In this document: positions 1 to 5,330 of the stretch, in pieces
How positions within the stretch are numbered: the stretch's first letter is position 1
Layout: each line of letters opens with the position of its first letter
Assembly: GCA_031275395.1 (NCBI GenBank)
Contig: JAISOU010000078.1
Location: 1-5,895 of the forward strand
Reading direction: 5' to 3'
Length of the DNA: 5,895 bases
Source: Helicobacteraceae bacterium
GTDB lineage: Bacteria; Campylobacterota; Campylobacteria; Campylobacterales; SZUA-545
Notes under the pieces: model-generated
What the model was told of the DNA's origin: nothing
Database searches by the model: none
What the model saw: only the letters and a program-made list of their open reading frames with translations
Translations under genes and position numbers: made by a program

Positions 1-101
1 CGCCCCCCCCCCCCCCCCGTTAAGTCGCAGCTAAGCGTTGCGAAACCTATAACGGCTAAACCAAGCGCAATCGCGCCAACCGACGTTGAGATCCCTCTCA
101 T
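1..101 (-). CDS. N-terminus of exported (possibly lipo-) protein with poly-Gly tract, partial
   Basis: Reading on the minus strand from the ATG at 101-99 gives 33 codons before the window edge. Residues 1-25 look like an export signal: Arg2, then a hydrophobic stretch at about 8-24 (VGAIALGLAVIGFATLS) ending in Cys25. Cys25 could be a lipidation site, but the preceding residues T-L-S are not a canonical lipobox, so an ordinary signal peptide is equally possible. After Asp-Leu-Thr the frame enters five GGG glycine codons supplied by a 16-base G run at 18-3. A run of six G at 114-109, seven bases before the ATG, can act as a ribosome binding site. Only two bases are visible beyond the tract, so neither the ON frame nor the mature protein can be judged. 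The function is unknown. A poly-Gly stretch just after a signal peptide is common as a flexible linker in lipoproteins, but its coding entirely by GGG suggests a slippage-prone contingency tract. Confidence 0.55.
   Translation of the reverse strand, partial: MRGISTSVGAIALGLAVIGFATLSCDLTGGGGG
3..18 (-). repeat. 16-base poly-G tract (poly-C on plus strand) in reading frame
   Basis: There are sixteen consecutive C on the plus strand, read as G in the gene that starts at 101. The first G of the run is the third base of Thr28 (ACG). Mononucleotide G tracts of this length within N-terminal coding regions are the classical slipped-strand phase-variation device in Campylobacterota. Because the tract lies at the edge of the sequence, an assembly break or an artefact cannot be excluded. 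Confidence 0.8.
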
Positions 102-359
102 GTTGAAACCCCCCTATAATTAATTTAGGCATTCACAATCAATACCTTAAATGGATCATAGCGTACTTTTCTGAATTAGTAATTAGTTTCATAGTTAAAA
201 TAATGGAAAATTTACGAATTTACAAAATCAAAAGCCAAAGCGCCCTCGTTTTTTGTCTCAGACGGCGCGCCGCATTCAATACGACGGAATGATTAACTTA
301 GCGTAAGGCGTTTGCGCCGCCGCCGATCAACCGACGGCGTTTGGCGAAATCGGATCGGC
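102..359. other. Intergenic gap between TPR pseudogene and partial exported-protein gene
   Basis: I see no convincing gene on either strand. The part next to the left gene (115-240) is AT-rich and contains a candidate minus-strand promoter. The part next to the TPR pseudogene (241-359) is GC-rich with short CGCCG/CGGCG dyads and resembles the coding regions in composition, so decayed coding sequence is possible. No recognisable protein emerged. Confidence 0.5.
155..160 (-). promoter_or_regulatory. Candidate -10 box (TATGAT) for the left-edge gene
   Basis: The minus strand reads TATGAT at 160-155, one mismatch from TATAAT, within an AT-rich stretch. No clear -35 box is present, which is normal for the housekeeping sigma factor of Campylobacterota. 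It would give a leader of about 45 bases that contains the G-rich ribosome binding site at 114-109. Prediction by eye only. Confidence 0.3.
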
Positions 360-377
360 TTATTTGTCCGATCCGAT
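349..377. terminator. Perfect 10-bp hairpin over the stop codon of the TPR gene
   Basis: ATCGGATCGG at 349-358 and CCGATCCGAT at 368-377 are exact reverse complements around a nine-base loop. On the minus strand the hairpin contains the last codons and the TAA stop (362-360) of the TPR pseudogene. Only three T follow the stem on that strand, so it is a weak candidate for an intrinsic terminator and could instead be a 3'-end stabilising stem. Confidence 0.35.
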
Positions 378-974
378 GTTGTCGCTTTCGTAGCGAGCGC
401 CGCTCTTTATAAAACGAAACTTATAAATCGCGCAATAGTTTATTCTGCCCAAATACCGCAACCCTCCGCGATCGCCTAGTTCGCGCGCCTTACGAGCGTC
501 GTCGCGGCGCTTTTTAGATCGTTTAACGTGGCGTATGGCAATCGCGCGATTGTAGTAAGCAGGCGCGTATTCTGAATCTTCTGGATCGATCTTAACGGCT
601 TGCGCAAAGTCCGCGACCGTTTTGCCGTAATCGCCTAAAGCAAAGCAAACGTTTCCGCGATAGATGTAAACGTCCCCGTCTTTCGGATTGAGCGCAATCG
701 CTTGCGCAAAGTCCGCGACCGCTTTATTGTAGTCGCCTAAATCATCGTACGCGCTTCCGCGTCCGACGTAGCCTCTGCATAGTTCGGATCGATCTTAATC
801 GCTTCCGTATATTGTTTGATCGATCCTTTGCGGATCGCCGCGATCGTATGCCGTCAAACCGCGATCAAGCGTTTTATCGGCGACGCTTGCGCCAAAGGCA
901 AAAGCCGACGTTAAGCAAAAAGCGATTAACGCTTTTGCGACGATTTCAAGCCTATTGTCAAATAACGCTTTCAT
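360..974 (-). pseudogene. Secreted TPR-repeat protein, disrupted by two compensating frameshifts
   Basis: The start is ATG at 974, fixed by a full Shine-Dalgarno AGGAGG at 986-981 with six bases of spacing. Residues 1-30 form a probable signal peptide: basic and hydrophobic, including AKALIAFCLTSAFAFGA. The TPR region follows. The starting frame stops at a TAA at 797-795 after 59 residues. Near 833 the TPR consensus moves to another frame (KQYTEAIKIDPNYAEA), and near 771 it returns to the original frame and runs to the stop at 362-360. One extra base (a C in the CC at 833-832) and one missing base near 771 explain this. With both corrected, three successive repeats keep an exact 34-residue register, followed by a partial fourth and a basic C-terminus, about 204 residues in all. 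The repeat unit is also visible in DNA: a 21-base word at 599-619 recurs at 701-721, exactly 102 bases away. TPRs are protein-protein interaction scaffolds; the partner is unknown. The indels could be real decay or sequencing error. Confidence 0.8.
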
Positions 975-1080
975 AGTTGTCCTCCTATTATGTTTGTTTG
1001 CGTTATGTTAGGATTAAACGCTTGCGGGTAAAGCCAAGTTGAGAAACAATAAAAAACTAGCGGACTACCGAGAGAGAAAC

Positions 1081-1097
1081 TGAAGCCTTAGGCTTCA
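1081..1097. promoter_or_regulatory. 17-base perfect palindrome upstream of the TPR gene
   Basis: TGAAGCCT, one central T, then AGGCTTCA form an 8-bp perfect dyad about 107 bases upstream of the TPR start codon. It could be an operator, or an RNA hairpin in the leader of the TPR transcript. On the minus strand no T tract follows it, so it is not a standard intrinsic terminator in that direction. Confidence 0.4.
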
Positions 1098-1132
1098 AAA
1101 ACGCTTTGCGAAACCTTTGCTTGCGTCGTCAT
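1088..1132 (-). CDS. Possible 14-codon leader ORF upstream of the TPR gene
   Basis: The minus-strand ATG at 1132 is preceded by AAGGGG at 1145-1140 with seven bases of spacing. The frame encodes MTTQAKVSQSVFEA and stops with a TAA (1090-1088) inside the 17-base palindrome. Its position between a candidate promoter (1176-1171) and the TPR gene would suit a leader peptide, but such a short frame can easily arise by chance and nothing in its sequence is recognisable. Confidence 0.15.
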   Translation of the reverse strand: MTTQAKVSQSVFEA

Positions 1133-1166
1133 AGCCTAACCCCTTGCCTAATTTCAAATTCAAACG

Positions 1167-1208
1167 GCGAGTTATAGCGCTCCTTAATTAAAAATTAACT
1201 CGCTTTTT
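1167..1208 (+). terminator. Hairpin followed by T5, terminator-like on plus strand
   Basis: GCGAGTTA at 1167-1174 pairs exactly with TAACTCGC at 1196-1203, and TTTTT follows at 1204-1208. The 21-base AT-rich loop is long for an intrinsic terminator, and no plus-strand gene precedes it. The same bases on the minus strand overlap a possible -10 box, so the dyad could instead be a regulatory site. Confidence 0.25.
1171..1176 (-). promoter_or_regulatory. Candidate -10 box (TATAAC) for the TPR transcript
   Basis: The minus strand reads TATAAC at 1176-1171, with an AT-rich block directly upstream (1181-1200). It would start a transcript near 1164 with a leader of about 190 bases containing the 17-base palindrome. 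No better -10 was found close to the TPR gene. By-eye prediction. Confidence 0.25.
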
Positions 1209-1288
1209 AACCAATTCCAACAAATCCCCGCCAAACGCCTTCGCAAACGCCGCAAAAATCAATAAAATCGGCGCTTCTCTCCCGTCGT

Positions 1289-1361
1289 TCCCGCCCCTCC
1301 TGACATTCCCGCGACGAAGCGATAGGCTGTCTCCAGCCGTTAATCGCGGAGGAAGGCGGGA
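1289..1361. repeat. REP-like nested inverted repeat
   Basis: The outer arms TCCCGCCCCTCC (1289-1300) and GGAGGAAGGCGGGA (1348-1361) pair with a two-base bulge. Inside them, GCGAT (1319-1323) pairs with ATCGC (1343-1347), and GGCTG (1325-1329) pairs with CAGCC (1334-1338) around a TCTC loop. CCCGC/GCGGG arms flanking an extragenic structured core are typical of bacterial REP-like intergenic repeats. Whether it recurs in the genome cannot be seen from one window. Confidence 0.45.
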
Positions 1362-1592
1362 TAACATAAACGAAAATAAAATCCGCTAAATTACTTAAAA
1401 CCCTGCGAATAGCCTTGCCATAAGGCTTTATTGAGGAATTATGATAAATCAAAAAATGGCGTATTGAAGGGAAAAGTATCAAATTATGTACCCAAGCGGC
1501 TACCCAAAGGGCTTTTGAGGGCGAGGTAAAGCGGTATAAACCCTTTCGTAGAAAAGCGCAATCTTGATAGAGATCGAACTATGTTATCCCGC
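1356..1592. mobile_element. MITE-like element: 13-bp terminal inverted repeats, 7-bp flanking duplication
   Basis: GCGGGATAACATA at 1356-1368 is the exact reverse complement of TATGTTATCCCGC at 1580-1592. The bases directly outside both ends are the same 7-mer in direct orientation, GAGGAAG at 1349-1355 and at 1593-1599, as expected for a target-site duplication. The 237-base interior is more AT-rich than the flanks, encodes no transposase or other recognisable protein, and contains a 6-bp hairpin (AGCCTT 1411-1416 / AAGGCT 1422-1427). This fits a non-autonomous element mobilised in trans. The alternative is two REP-like units in opposite orientation that share the word GTTATCCCGC; the exactly abutting direct repeat argues for insertion. 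Its right end lies 27 bases before the mqnP -10 box, so it forms the upstream part of that promoter region. Confidence 0.55.
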
Positions 1593-1618
1593 GAGGAAGA
1601 GGGGAATCCAAGTTGTGT

Positions 1619-1624
1619 TAAAAT
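1619..1624 (+). promoter_or_regulatory. Extended -10 box (TGTTAAAAT) for the mqnP operon
   Basis: TAAAAT at 1619-1624 is preceded by TG one base upstream (1616-1617), an extended -10. The box ends only six bases before the mqnP ATG at 1631, so transcription would begin at or beside the start codon. There is no -35 box and no Shine-Dalgarno sequence at usual spacing, so the mRNA may be leaderless. Confidence 0.45.
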
Positions 1625-1630
1625 CGCGCT

Positions 1631-2491
1631 ATGAATATCGTTAAAAAAATCCGTCATTTTGGAGAGCTTGTCGTTTTTGAGCATACGTTATTTTCTCTGC
1701 CGTTTATTTTTATCGCCATGATCGTCGCCAAACGCGGTTGGTTTGGCTGGGAGTTGCTTGGTTTGGGCTTGTTGGCGGCTATCTGCGCGAGAAACTTCGC
1801 TATGAGCTTTAATCGTATTGTCGATCGCCGTTACGACGCTCTAAATCCGCGCACGGCAAAACGCCCAAGCATAGACGGCAGGCTTAGCGTCCCCTCTATG
1901 GTCGCCTTTACGGCGATCAACGCTATCGCTTTTATCGTCGTTTGCAAATTTATAAATCCGCTTGCCTTCGCGCTTTCCGCGCCCTTTTTGGCGATTATGG
2001 CAAGCTATTCGTTTATCAAACGTTTTAGTTGGACGGCGCATTTGGTTTTGGGTATTTCGCTTGGTTTAGCGCCGATTGCGGGCGCGGTGGCGGCGCAAGG
2101 AGAAATCAGCTCGTGGGCAATCGCGCTTTCTATTGGCGTTACGCTATGGGTAGCGGGCTTTGATTTGCTTTATTCGCTTCAAGATCGCGAGTTTGACCAA
2201 AAAAACGGGCTTTTTTCGATCCCCTCTCGTTTCGGCGTTAATACGACGCTGATAATCGCTAGGATTTTTCACTCCTTGGCGCTTTTATCGTGGATATTTT
2301 TCTGCGTTTTAGCCGAGCTTGGCGGCTTTGCGTGGATCGGCGCGGTTTTAAGCGGATATATGTTGGTAATAGAACACAGAATCGCCGCCGACGGTATGGA
2401 AAATATCAATCGCGCTTTCTTCACCGTTAATGCGTGGCTTAGCGTCGTATTTTTTGCGTTTATCGTGTTGGACTCAATATGGACGATATAA
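1631..2491 (+). CDS. mqnP: Menaquinone biosynthesis prenyltransferase MqnP (UbiA family)
   Basis: This 286-residue polytopic inner-membrane protein belongs to the UbiA prenyltransferase superfamily. In Campylobacterota the member of this type attaches the polyprenyl chain to the dihydroxynaphthoate head group made by the futalosine pathway. The N-terminus (ELVVFEHTLFSLPFIFIAMI, residues 12-31) is typical of the family. The first Asp-rich motif lies at N61-R-I-V-D65-R-R-Y-D69 and continues as ALNPRTAKRP (70-79). The second is YSLQD185REFD189QKNG (181-193). These aspartates bind Mg2+-diphosphate. The usual NDxxD of motif 1 is NRxxD here, as expected for this subfamily, not a defect. Length is normal for the family and there are about eight hydrophobic segments. 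The start is set by the family-like N-terminus, although it lacks a Shine-Dalgarno sequence. It is the first gene of a three-gene operon. Older annotation would call it a 4-hydroxybenzoate polyprenyltransferase, which is misleading if the organism makes only menaquinone. Confidence 0.93.
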   Translation: MNIVKKIRHFGELVVFEHTLFSLPFIFIAMIVAKRGWFGWELLGLGLLAAICARNFAMSFNRIVDRRYDALNPRTAKRPSIDGRLSVPSMVAFTAINAIAFIVVCKFINPLAFALSAPFLAIMASYSFIKRFSWTAHLVLGISLGLAPIAGAVAAQGEISSWAIALSIGVTLWVAGFDLLYSLQDREFDQKNGLFSIPSRFGVNTTLIIARIFHSLALLSWIFFCVLAELGGFAWIGAVLSGYMLVIEHRIAADGMENINRAFFTVNAWLSVVFFAFIVLDSIWTI

Positions 2492-3009
2492 ACGAAATGC
2501 GTTGGATAACCGCGCCGCTAACGGCGGAGTTTTCGCTTGAAAACGGCAACAGCAAAGGTTTTAGGTTTGAGTTTGAAAAGCTTTCCGAAAGCGACGACGA
2601 TCCGTTAAGCGAATGGCTGAAACTCGCCCGCGCAAGAGGCGAAACAAAAGAGGGCGATCCGGTAACGTTAGCTCTGTTAATAGAATTAAATCGTAAGATC
2701 GACGATCTAACCCGTTTTGTAAAAGGCGAGAAAAAAACGCGCGTAGAATTAAAACGCAGCGCGGCGATAGACGGCGTTAATTACGCGCATTTTCTCCTTG
2801 CGGAGGACGCGCTAATCCCAGACGAACGTTACTACGCCAGAATCGCTATGCCAATTTTTCCAACCCGCGACGTCGGATTTTATTTTATAGCAAAAAGCGC
2901 TCGCGTAGGCGAAATCGCGTTAATGCACGAGCGCGATCAGAAGGCGTGGGATAGTTACGTCGCGTCGAGAGAACGTACGATGATCCGCCAAATGAAAGAG
3001 CGCCAATGA
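2479..3009 (+). CDS. Conserved-context hypothetical protein, possibly degenerate PilZ-like
   Basis: This 176-residue soluble protein has no signal peptide or membrane segment. It overlaps mqnP by 13 bases; an alternative in-frame ATG at 2497 (Met7) would start just after the mqnP stop, and neither has a clear ribosome binding site. Residues 1-60 are acidic. Residues 63-84 (LALLIELNRKIDDLTRFVKGE, amphipathic) form a helix of the type that precedes the beta-domain in atypical PilZ (cyclic-di-GMP receptor-like) proteins. A beta-rich part follows with Y-Y-A-R-I-x-M-P-I-F-P (about 117-128), then a charged C-terminal helix (DQKAWDSYVASRERTMIRQM, 153-172). I do not see the canonical PilZ RxxxR and (D/N)xSxxG motifs, so nucleotide binding is doubtful. 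I recall the same position after the prenyltransferase gene in Campylobacter being filled by an uncharacterised protein. The function is unknown, and PilZ-like is a tentative structural guess. Confidence 0.8.
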   Translation: MDDINEMRWITAPLTAEFSLENGNSKGFRFEFEKLSESDDDPLSEWLKLARARGETKEGDPVTLALLIELNRKIDDLTRFVKGEKKTRVELKRSAAIDGVNYAHFLLAEDALIPDERYYARIAMPIFPTRDVGFYFIAKSARVGEIALMHERDQKAWDSYVASRERTMIRQMKERQ

Positions 3010-3497
3010 GTACCGGCGAAACGTTATTGTTAATTTACGTTCTTGCCGGTTGTATGCTGTTAATGGCGCTATTTATGATCGTTAAAGAGTTTAGCGCTTC
3101 AAAACAGGCGCAACGAATAGAGGCGGCTTTATCGATAGCAAAAAGGGCGCGAGCGGAGCTTGAACACGACCTAAAAGTAACGCAGCAAAACTCGCTCGAC
3201 GCGATCAAGAAACAGGGTGAAACAATCTTAATCGAACGTATCAAAGAGATCAAAAACGAGTTGCGCGATATGCAGATTGAAAACGATACGAGAGCGTTAA
3301 GAATCGATCGTTTAGAGGAACGAATTAGCGAATATCTAAGCCCTCCGTCCTCTCACGTTAATCTCGATCCAACTAGGGCTATTTCGCTTTACAATTCGGG
3401 CTACAATATAAACGAGATCGCAAGAGAGCTAAAAACTACTCCAGACGAAGTAGTTTTGACCCTTAAATTAAACAACGTCAATCCAAAACCGCATTAA
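3006..3497 (+). CDS. Membrane-anchored coiled-coil protein with C-terminal HTH-like segment
   Basis: This 163-residue protein starts within an ATGA overlap with the preceding gene, so translation is probably coupled. Residues 6-26 (TLLLIYVLAGCMLLMALFMIV) form a single membrane span with a very short N-terminal tail. Residues about 31-111 are highly charged, Ala/Glu/Lys/Arg-rich and predicted to be a long helical coiled coil, ending at a Pro-Pro-Ser-Ser break (113-116). The C-terminal part (about 121-157) contains RAISLYNSGYNINEIARELK followed by TTPDEVVLTLKLNN. This resembles the small helix-turn-helix-like ending of DUF6115/DUF2802-type membrane proteins, whose role is unclear. The likely topology places the coiled coil and C-terminus in the cytoplasm. 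I do not recognise a specific function. The operon links it to mqnP and the soluble hypothetical protein, but the prenyltransferase may be a passenger in this arrangement rather than a functional partner. Confidence 0.85.
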   Translation: MSTGETLLLIYVLAGCMLLMALFMIVKEFSASKQAQRIEAALSIAKRARAELEHDLKVTQQNSLDAIKKQGETILIERIKEIKNELRDMQIENDTRALRIDRLEERISEYLSPPSSHVNLDPTRAISLYNSGYNINEIARELKTTPDEVVLTLKLNNVNPKPH

Positions 3498-3541
3498 ATA
3501 ACGTAAAAATCTAGATAGTCGCCTAAGTTTTCGCGGTTTTT
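3485..3541 (+). terminator. Possible long-loop terminator after the mqnP operon
   Basis: AAAACCGC at 3485-3492 is the exact reverse complement of GCGGTTTT at 3533-3540, and the run of T extends to 3541. The loop is about 40 bases, long for an intrinsic terminator, and the left arm lies inside the last codons of the upstream gene. It is the only terminator-like structure between this operon and the next promoter. Confidence 0.25.
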
Positions 3542-3554
3542 AGGGATTCGCGGT

Positions 3555-3560
3555 TAAAAT
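3555..3560 (+). promoter_or_regulatory. -10 box (TTAAAAT) for the secreted-protein/lipoprotein operon
   Basis: TAAAAT at 3555-3560, preceded by GGT, matches the box found before mqnP. It ends nine bases before the ATG at 3570, with no Shine-Dalgarno sequence between, so a leaderless or nearly leaderless transcript is likely. A nine-base word TTCGCGGTT occurs twice just upstream (3530-3538 and 3547-3555), 17 bases apart, and could be a regulator site or coincidence. Confidence 0.4.
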
Positions 3561-3569
3561 ACCATCACA

Positions 3570-5330
3570 ATGCGGCAAGTTTTACGAATTATGTTTTTTT
3601 TACTCTTTATCGTTTCGCTCGCATACGGCGAAGAGTTCGATCGCAGACGGCTTGGCGCCGACGGCGCGAGCGAGCGCGTAAGGGTTTTTCTCGACAAGCG
3701 CATAGTTATCAACCACACGCCGGATCTAATCGATATAACCATTAACGAAGAAAAAAACTATATCGACGCCAAAGCGCTGAAAAAAAGCGGGGAGGGCGTC
3801 GTGGAGATCGCGCCGACGAACGGCGGCGAAAGCCGTTTTATCGTTTTTATCGTGTCCGATCGTCCCAAAGCGGACGCTTTTGCTTGGAAGATCGGTAATT
3901 TGACAAAAGGCGCTCCGCCCGTTTTAACCGAACCGCCGTTTGGAACGTTAAGCGTTAATGGCGATACGGTTTTCTATTCGGGCGAAACGCAGGGCGTTTT
4001 TTTTGCCGTTTATGCCGCGAAGGACAAAACGCTTGCGAAAAAGCAGATCGCGGTTACCGATAGCGGGCTGATCGTCCTCGACGCGATTTTGGAGGCAAGG
4101 GCGGGCGAAGCGGCAAAATCGCCTATAGAAGCGGCGTTCAAATTAAATCCCGCGATTGTCCTCGATCCCGAAAAGGGCGAAGCGACGATCGACGAAAAAG
4201 GGATTGTCTTTTTAGCGAACGAAAACGCGGAGGGCTACGATAGGTTGGCGTTTATCCCCTATAACGGCGCAAAGCCGATTACGCTTCCTATACGAATCTT
4301 AAACGCTGAAACAATTGGGGTAAAAACGCCGTATTCAAAAGTTCGCGACGGCGTAAAACAGACGATCAAGACTAACGAAAACGGCGGCGCGAATATAGAG
4401 TTTTACGATAGGCAGAACAGGCTTTTGCTCTCTTTGGTAGCGCCGCCTAGTTCGAGAGTCGTAGAGCGCGAGCGCGGATTTATCGTAGATTACGGAAGCG
4501 TTACTTTGGCGATAGAAAATAACGCGGAGGTTAAAGGAAACGTAAGCGGAAGCCAAATATCCGTCGCCGCGCCATCAAATGTGGTAATTCTTAGCGGCGG
4601 CGCGATCGAGGCAAAAATCGGGCGCGGCTCTTTATATGCCGATCGTTACGGCGTTCGTCTTGCAAGCGGCGATCTAGCCTATCCGCTTTTGCCCTCCGGT
4701 AGCGAGGCGAAACTAGACGCGCAAGGTTTTTTTGCGGGCGCCGTTTTAACTAGCGAAGATCGTTTTTTGCCCTTTGGTTGGATTTACGGCGAGGACGACG
4801 AAGGGGAGCTTTTGCGCCTAAGCGCGATCGACGAAAGCGCGGTTTTTTTGCGCGCGAAATGGGGCGAAAAGACCGCGCTGGAATACGGCGGCGAGAGCTT
4901 TGAGGCAAAACCGATCGCCCCGCGCAAAGCGACGATTTTTCTTCGATCCGGTTGGAATCCTTTTGTTCCAAACGGAGATTTGGCGCTAGATTTGCTTTCA
5001 GGCGTAACGAAGGTAATCGAAACGGCGGAAGAGAATCAAAACGCGCTTTGGGCGCAATACGACAGCCGTCTGCCGAAGTCGCTTAATCGCCTTCACAGGT
5101 TACATTCGGGGCAAACGTATCAGTTGCTCGCCGCGCAGGATACGACGATCGAAGCGTTTGTTACGCCGCAAAGCCCAATATGGCTTAAAGATGCGCGTTA
5201 TGTCGGCGTTAGCGAAGGCGAATACGCGCCTTTGATGCTTCCAAACGACTGCCGTTTGTTTGATTTTGACGGTTTAGAGGCAAATAATTATCAGGTTGGG
5301 GAGTTTTACCGTTTGGAACGCTTAAAATGA
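3570..5330 (+). CDS. Large secreted beta-rich protein of unknown function
   Basis: This 586-residue protein has a clear signal peptide (Arg2, Arg6, hydrophobic 7-18, likely cleavage after Gly20 in SLAYG-EE), so it is exported to the periplasm or the surface. The mature part is almost entirely predicted beta-strand. Two stretches look like tandem cadherin/Ig-like modules: PPFGTLSVNGDTVFYSGETQ (122-141) and the similar P-E-K-G-E-A-T-I-D...V-F-L-A block (200-216). A Gly/Ser/Val-rich region around 305-370 may be another beta-domain. Near the C-terminus, FLRSGWNPFVPNGD (457-470), ALWAQYD (492-498) and LHSGQTYQLLA (511-521) follow the pattern 'GWN...W-YD...L..G.gYwv' seen in small beta-modules at the ends of many secreted proteins. 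There is one Cys in the mature chain (561), no catalytic motif and no visible sorting signal or transmembrane anchor. It is co-transcribed with a small lipoprotein through an ATGA overlap. I do not recognise the family; adhesin-like or structural roles are guesses. Confidence 0.85.
   Translation: MRQVLRIMFFLLFIVSLAYGEEFDRRRLGADGASERVRVFLDKRIVINHTPDLIDITINEEKNYIDAKALKKSGEGVVEIAPTNGGESRFIVFIVSDRPKADAFAWKIGNLTKGAPPVLTEPPFGTLSVNGDTVFYSGETQGVFFAVYAAKDKTLAKKQIAVTDSGLIVLDAILEARAGEAAKSPIEAAFKLNPAIVLDPEKGEATIDEKGIVFLANENAEGYDRLAFIPYNGAKPITLPIRILNAETIGVKTPYSKVRDGVKQTIKTNENGGANIEFYDRQNRLLLSLVAPPSSRVVERERGFIVDYGSVTLAIENNAEVKGNVSGSQISVAAPSNVVILSGGAIEAKIGRGSLYADRYGVRLASGDLAYPLLPSGSEAKLDAQGFFAGAVLTSEDRFLPFGWIYGEDDEGELLRLSAIDESAVFLRAKWGEKTALEYGGESFEAKPIAPRKATIFLRSGWNPFVPNGDLALDLLSGVTKVIETAEENQNALWAQYDSRLPKSLNRLHRLHSGQTYQLLAAQDTTIEAFVTPQSPIWLKDARYVGVSEGEYAPLMLPNDCRLFDFDGLEANNYQVGEFYRLERLK

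Larger units (their letters stand above)
975..1630. other. Long non-coding region between divergent genes
   Basis: No convincing protein gene of normal size lies here. The minus-strand open frames at 1482-1207 and 1684-1484 have low-complexity, unfamily-like translations and lie over structured repeats. The region instead contains a ribosome binding site for the TPR gene, a 17-base palindrome (1081-1097), a T-flanked hairpin (1167-1208), a REP-like structured repeat (1289-1361), a MITE-like element (1356-1592) and the mqnP promoter (1619-1624). Confidence 0.6.

Noticed and set aside
61-71. Possibility that the flanks carry tRNA or rRNA genes
   Set aside because: I looked for cloverleaf-type arms and the TTCGA-type T-loop in the non-coding parts and found none with a consistent acceptor stem.
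468-475. GCGATCGC octamer, similar to the HIP1 palindrome of cyanobacteria
   Set aside because: It lies in the TPR coding sequence, and GATCG/CGATC words are common throughout this window because of base composition and codon use; there is no sign of a special element.
599-721. Two 21-base direct repeats considered as a CRISPR-like or mobile repeat
   Set aside because: They are 102 bases apart, exactly one 34-residue TPR unit, and both translate in the same TPR frame, so they are coding repeats.
1207-1482. Minus-strand open frame of 91 codons
   Set aside because: It lies over the REP-like repeat and the MITE-like element, has no ribosome binding site that I can see, and its translation is an uneven mix with repeated charged residues rather than a domain.
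1484-1684. Minus-strand open frame of 66 codons
   Set aside because: It crosses the MITE right end, the mqnP promoter and the mqnP start; no family-like sequence is present.
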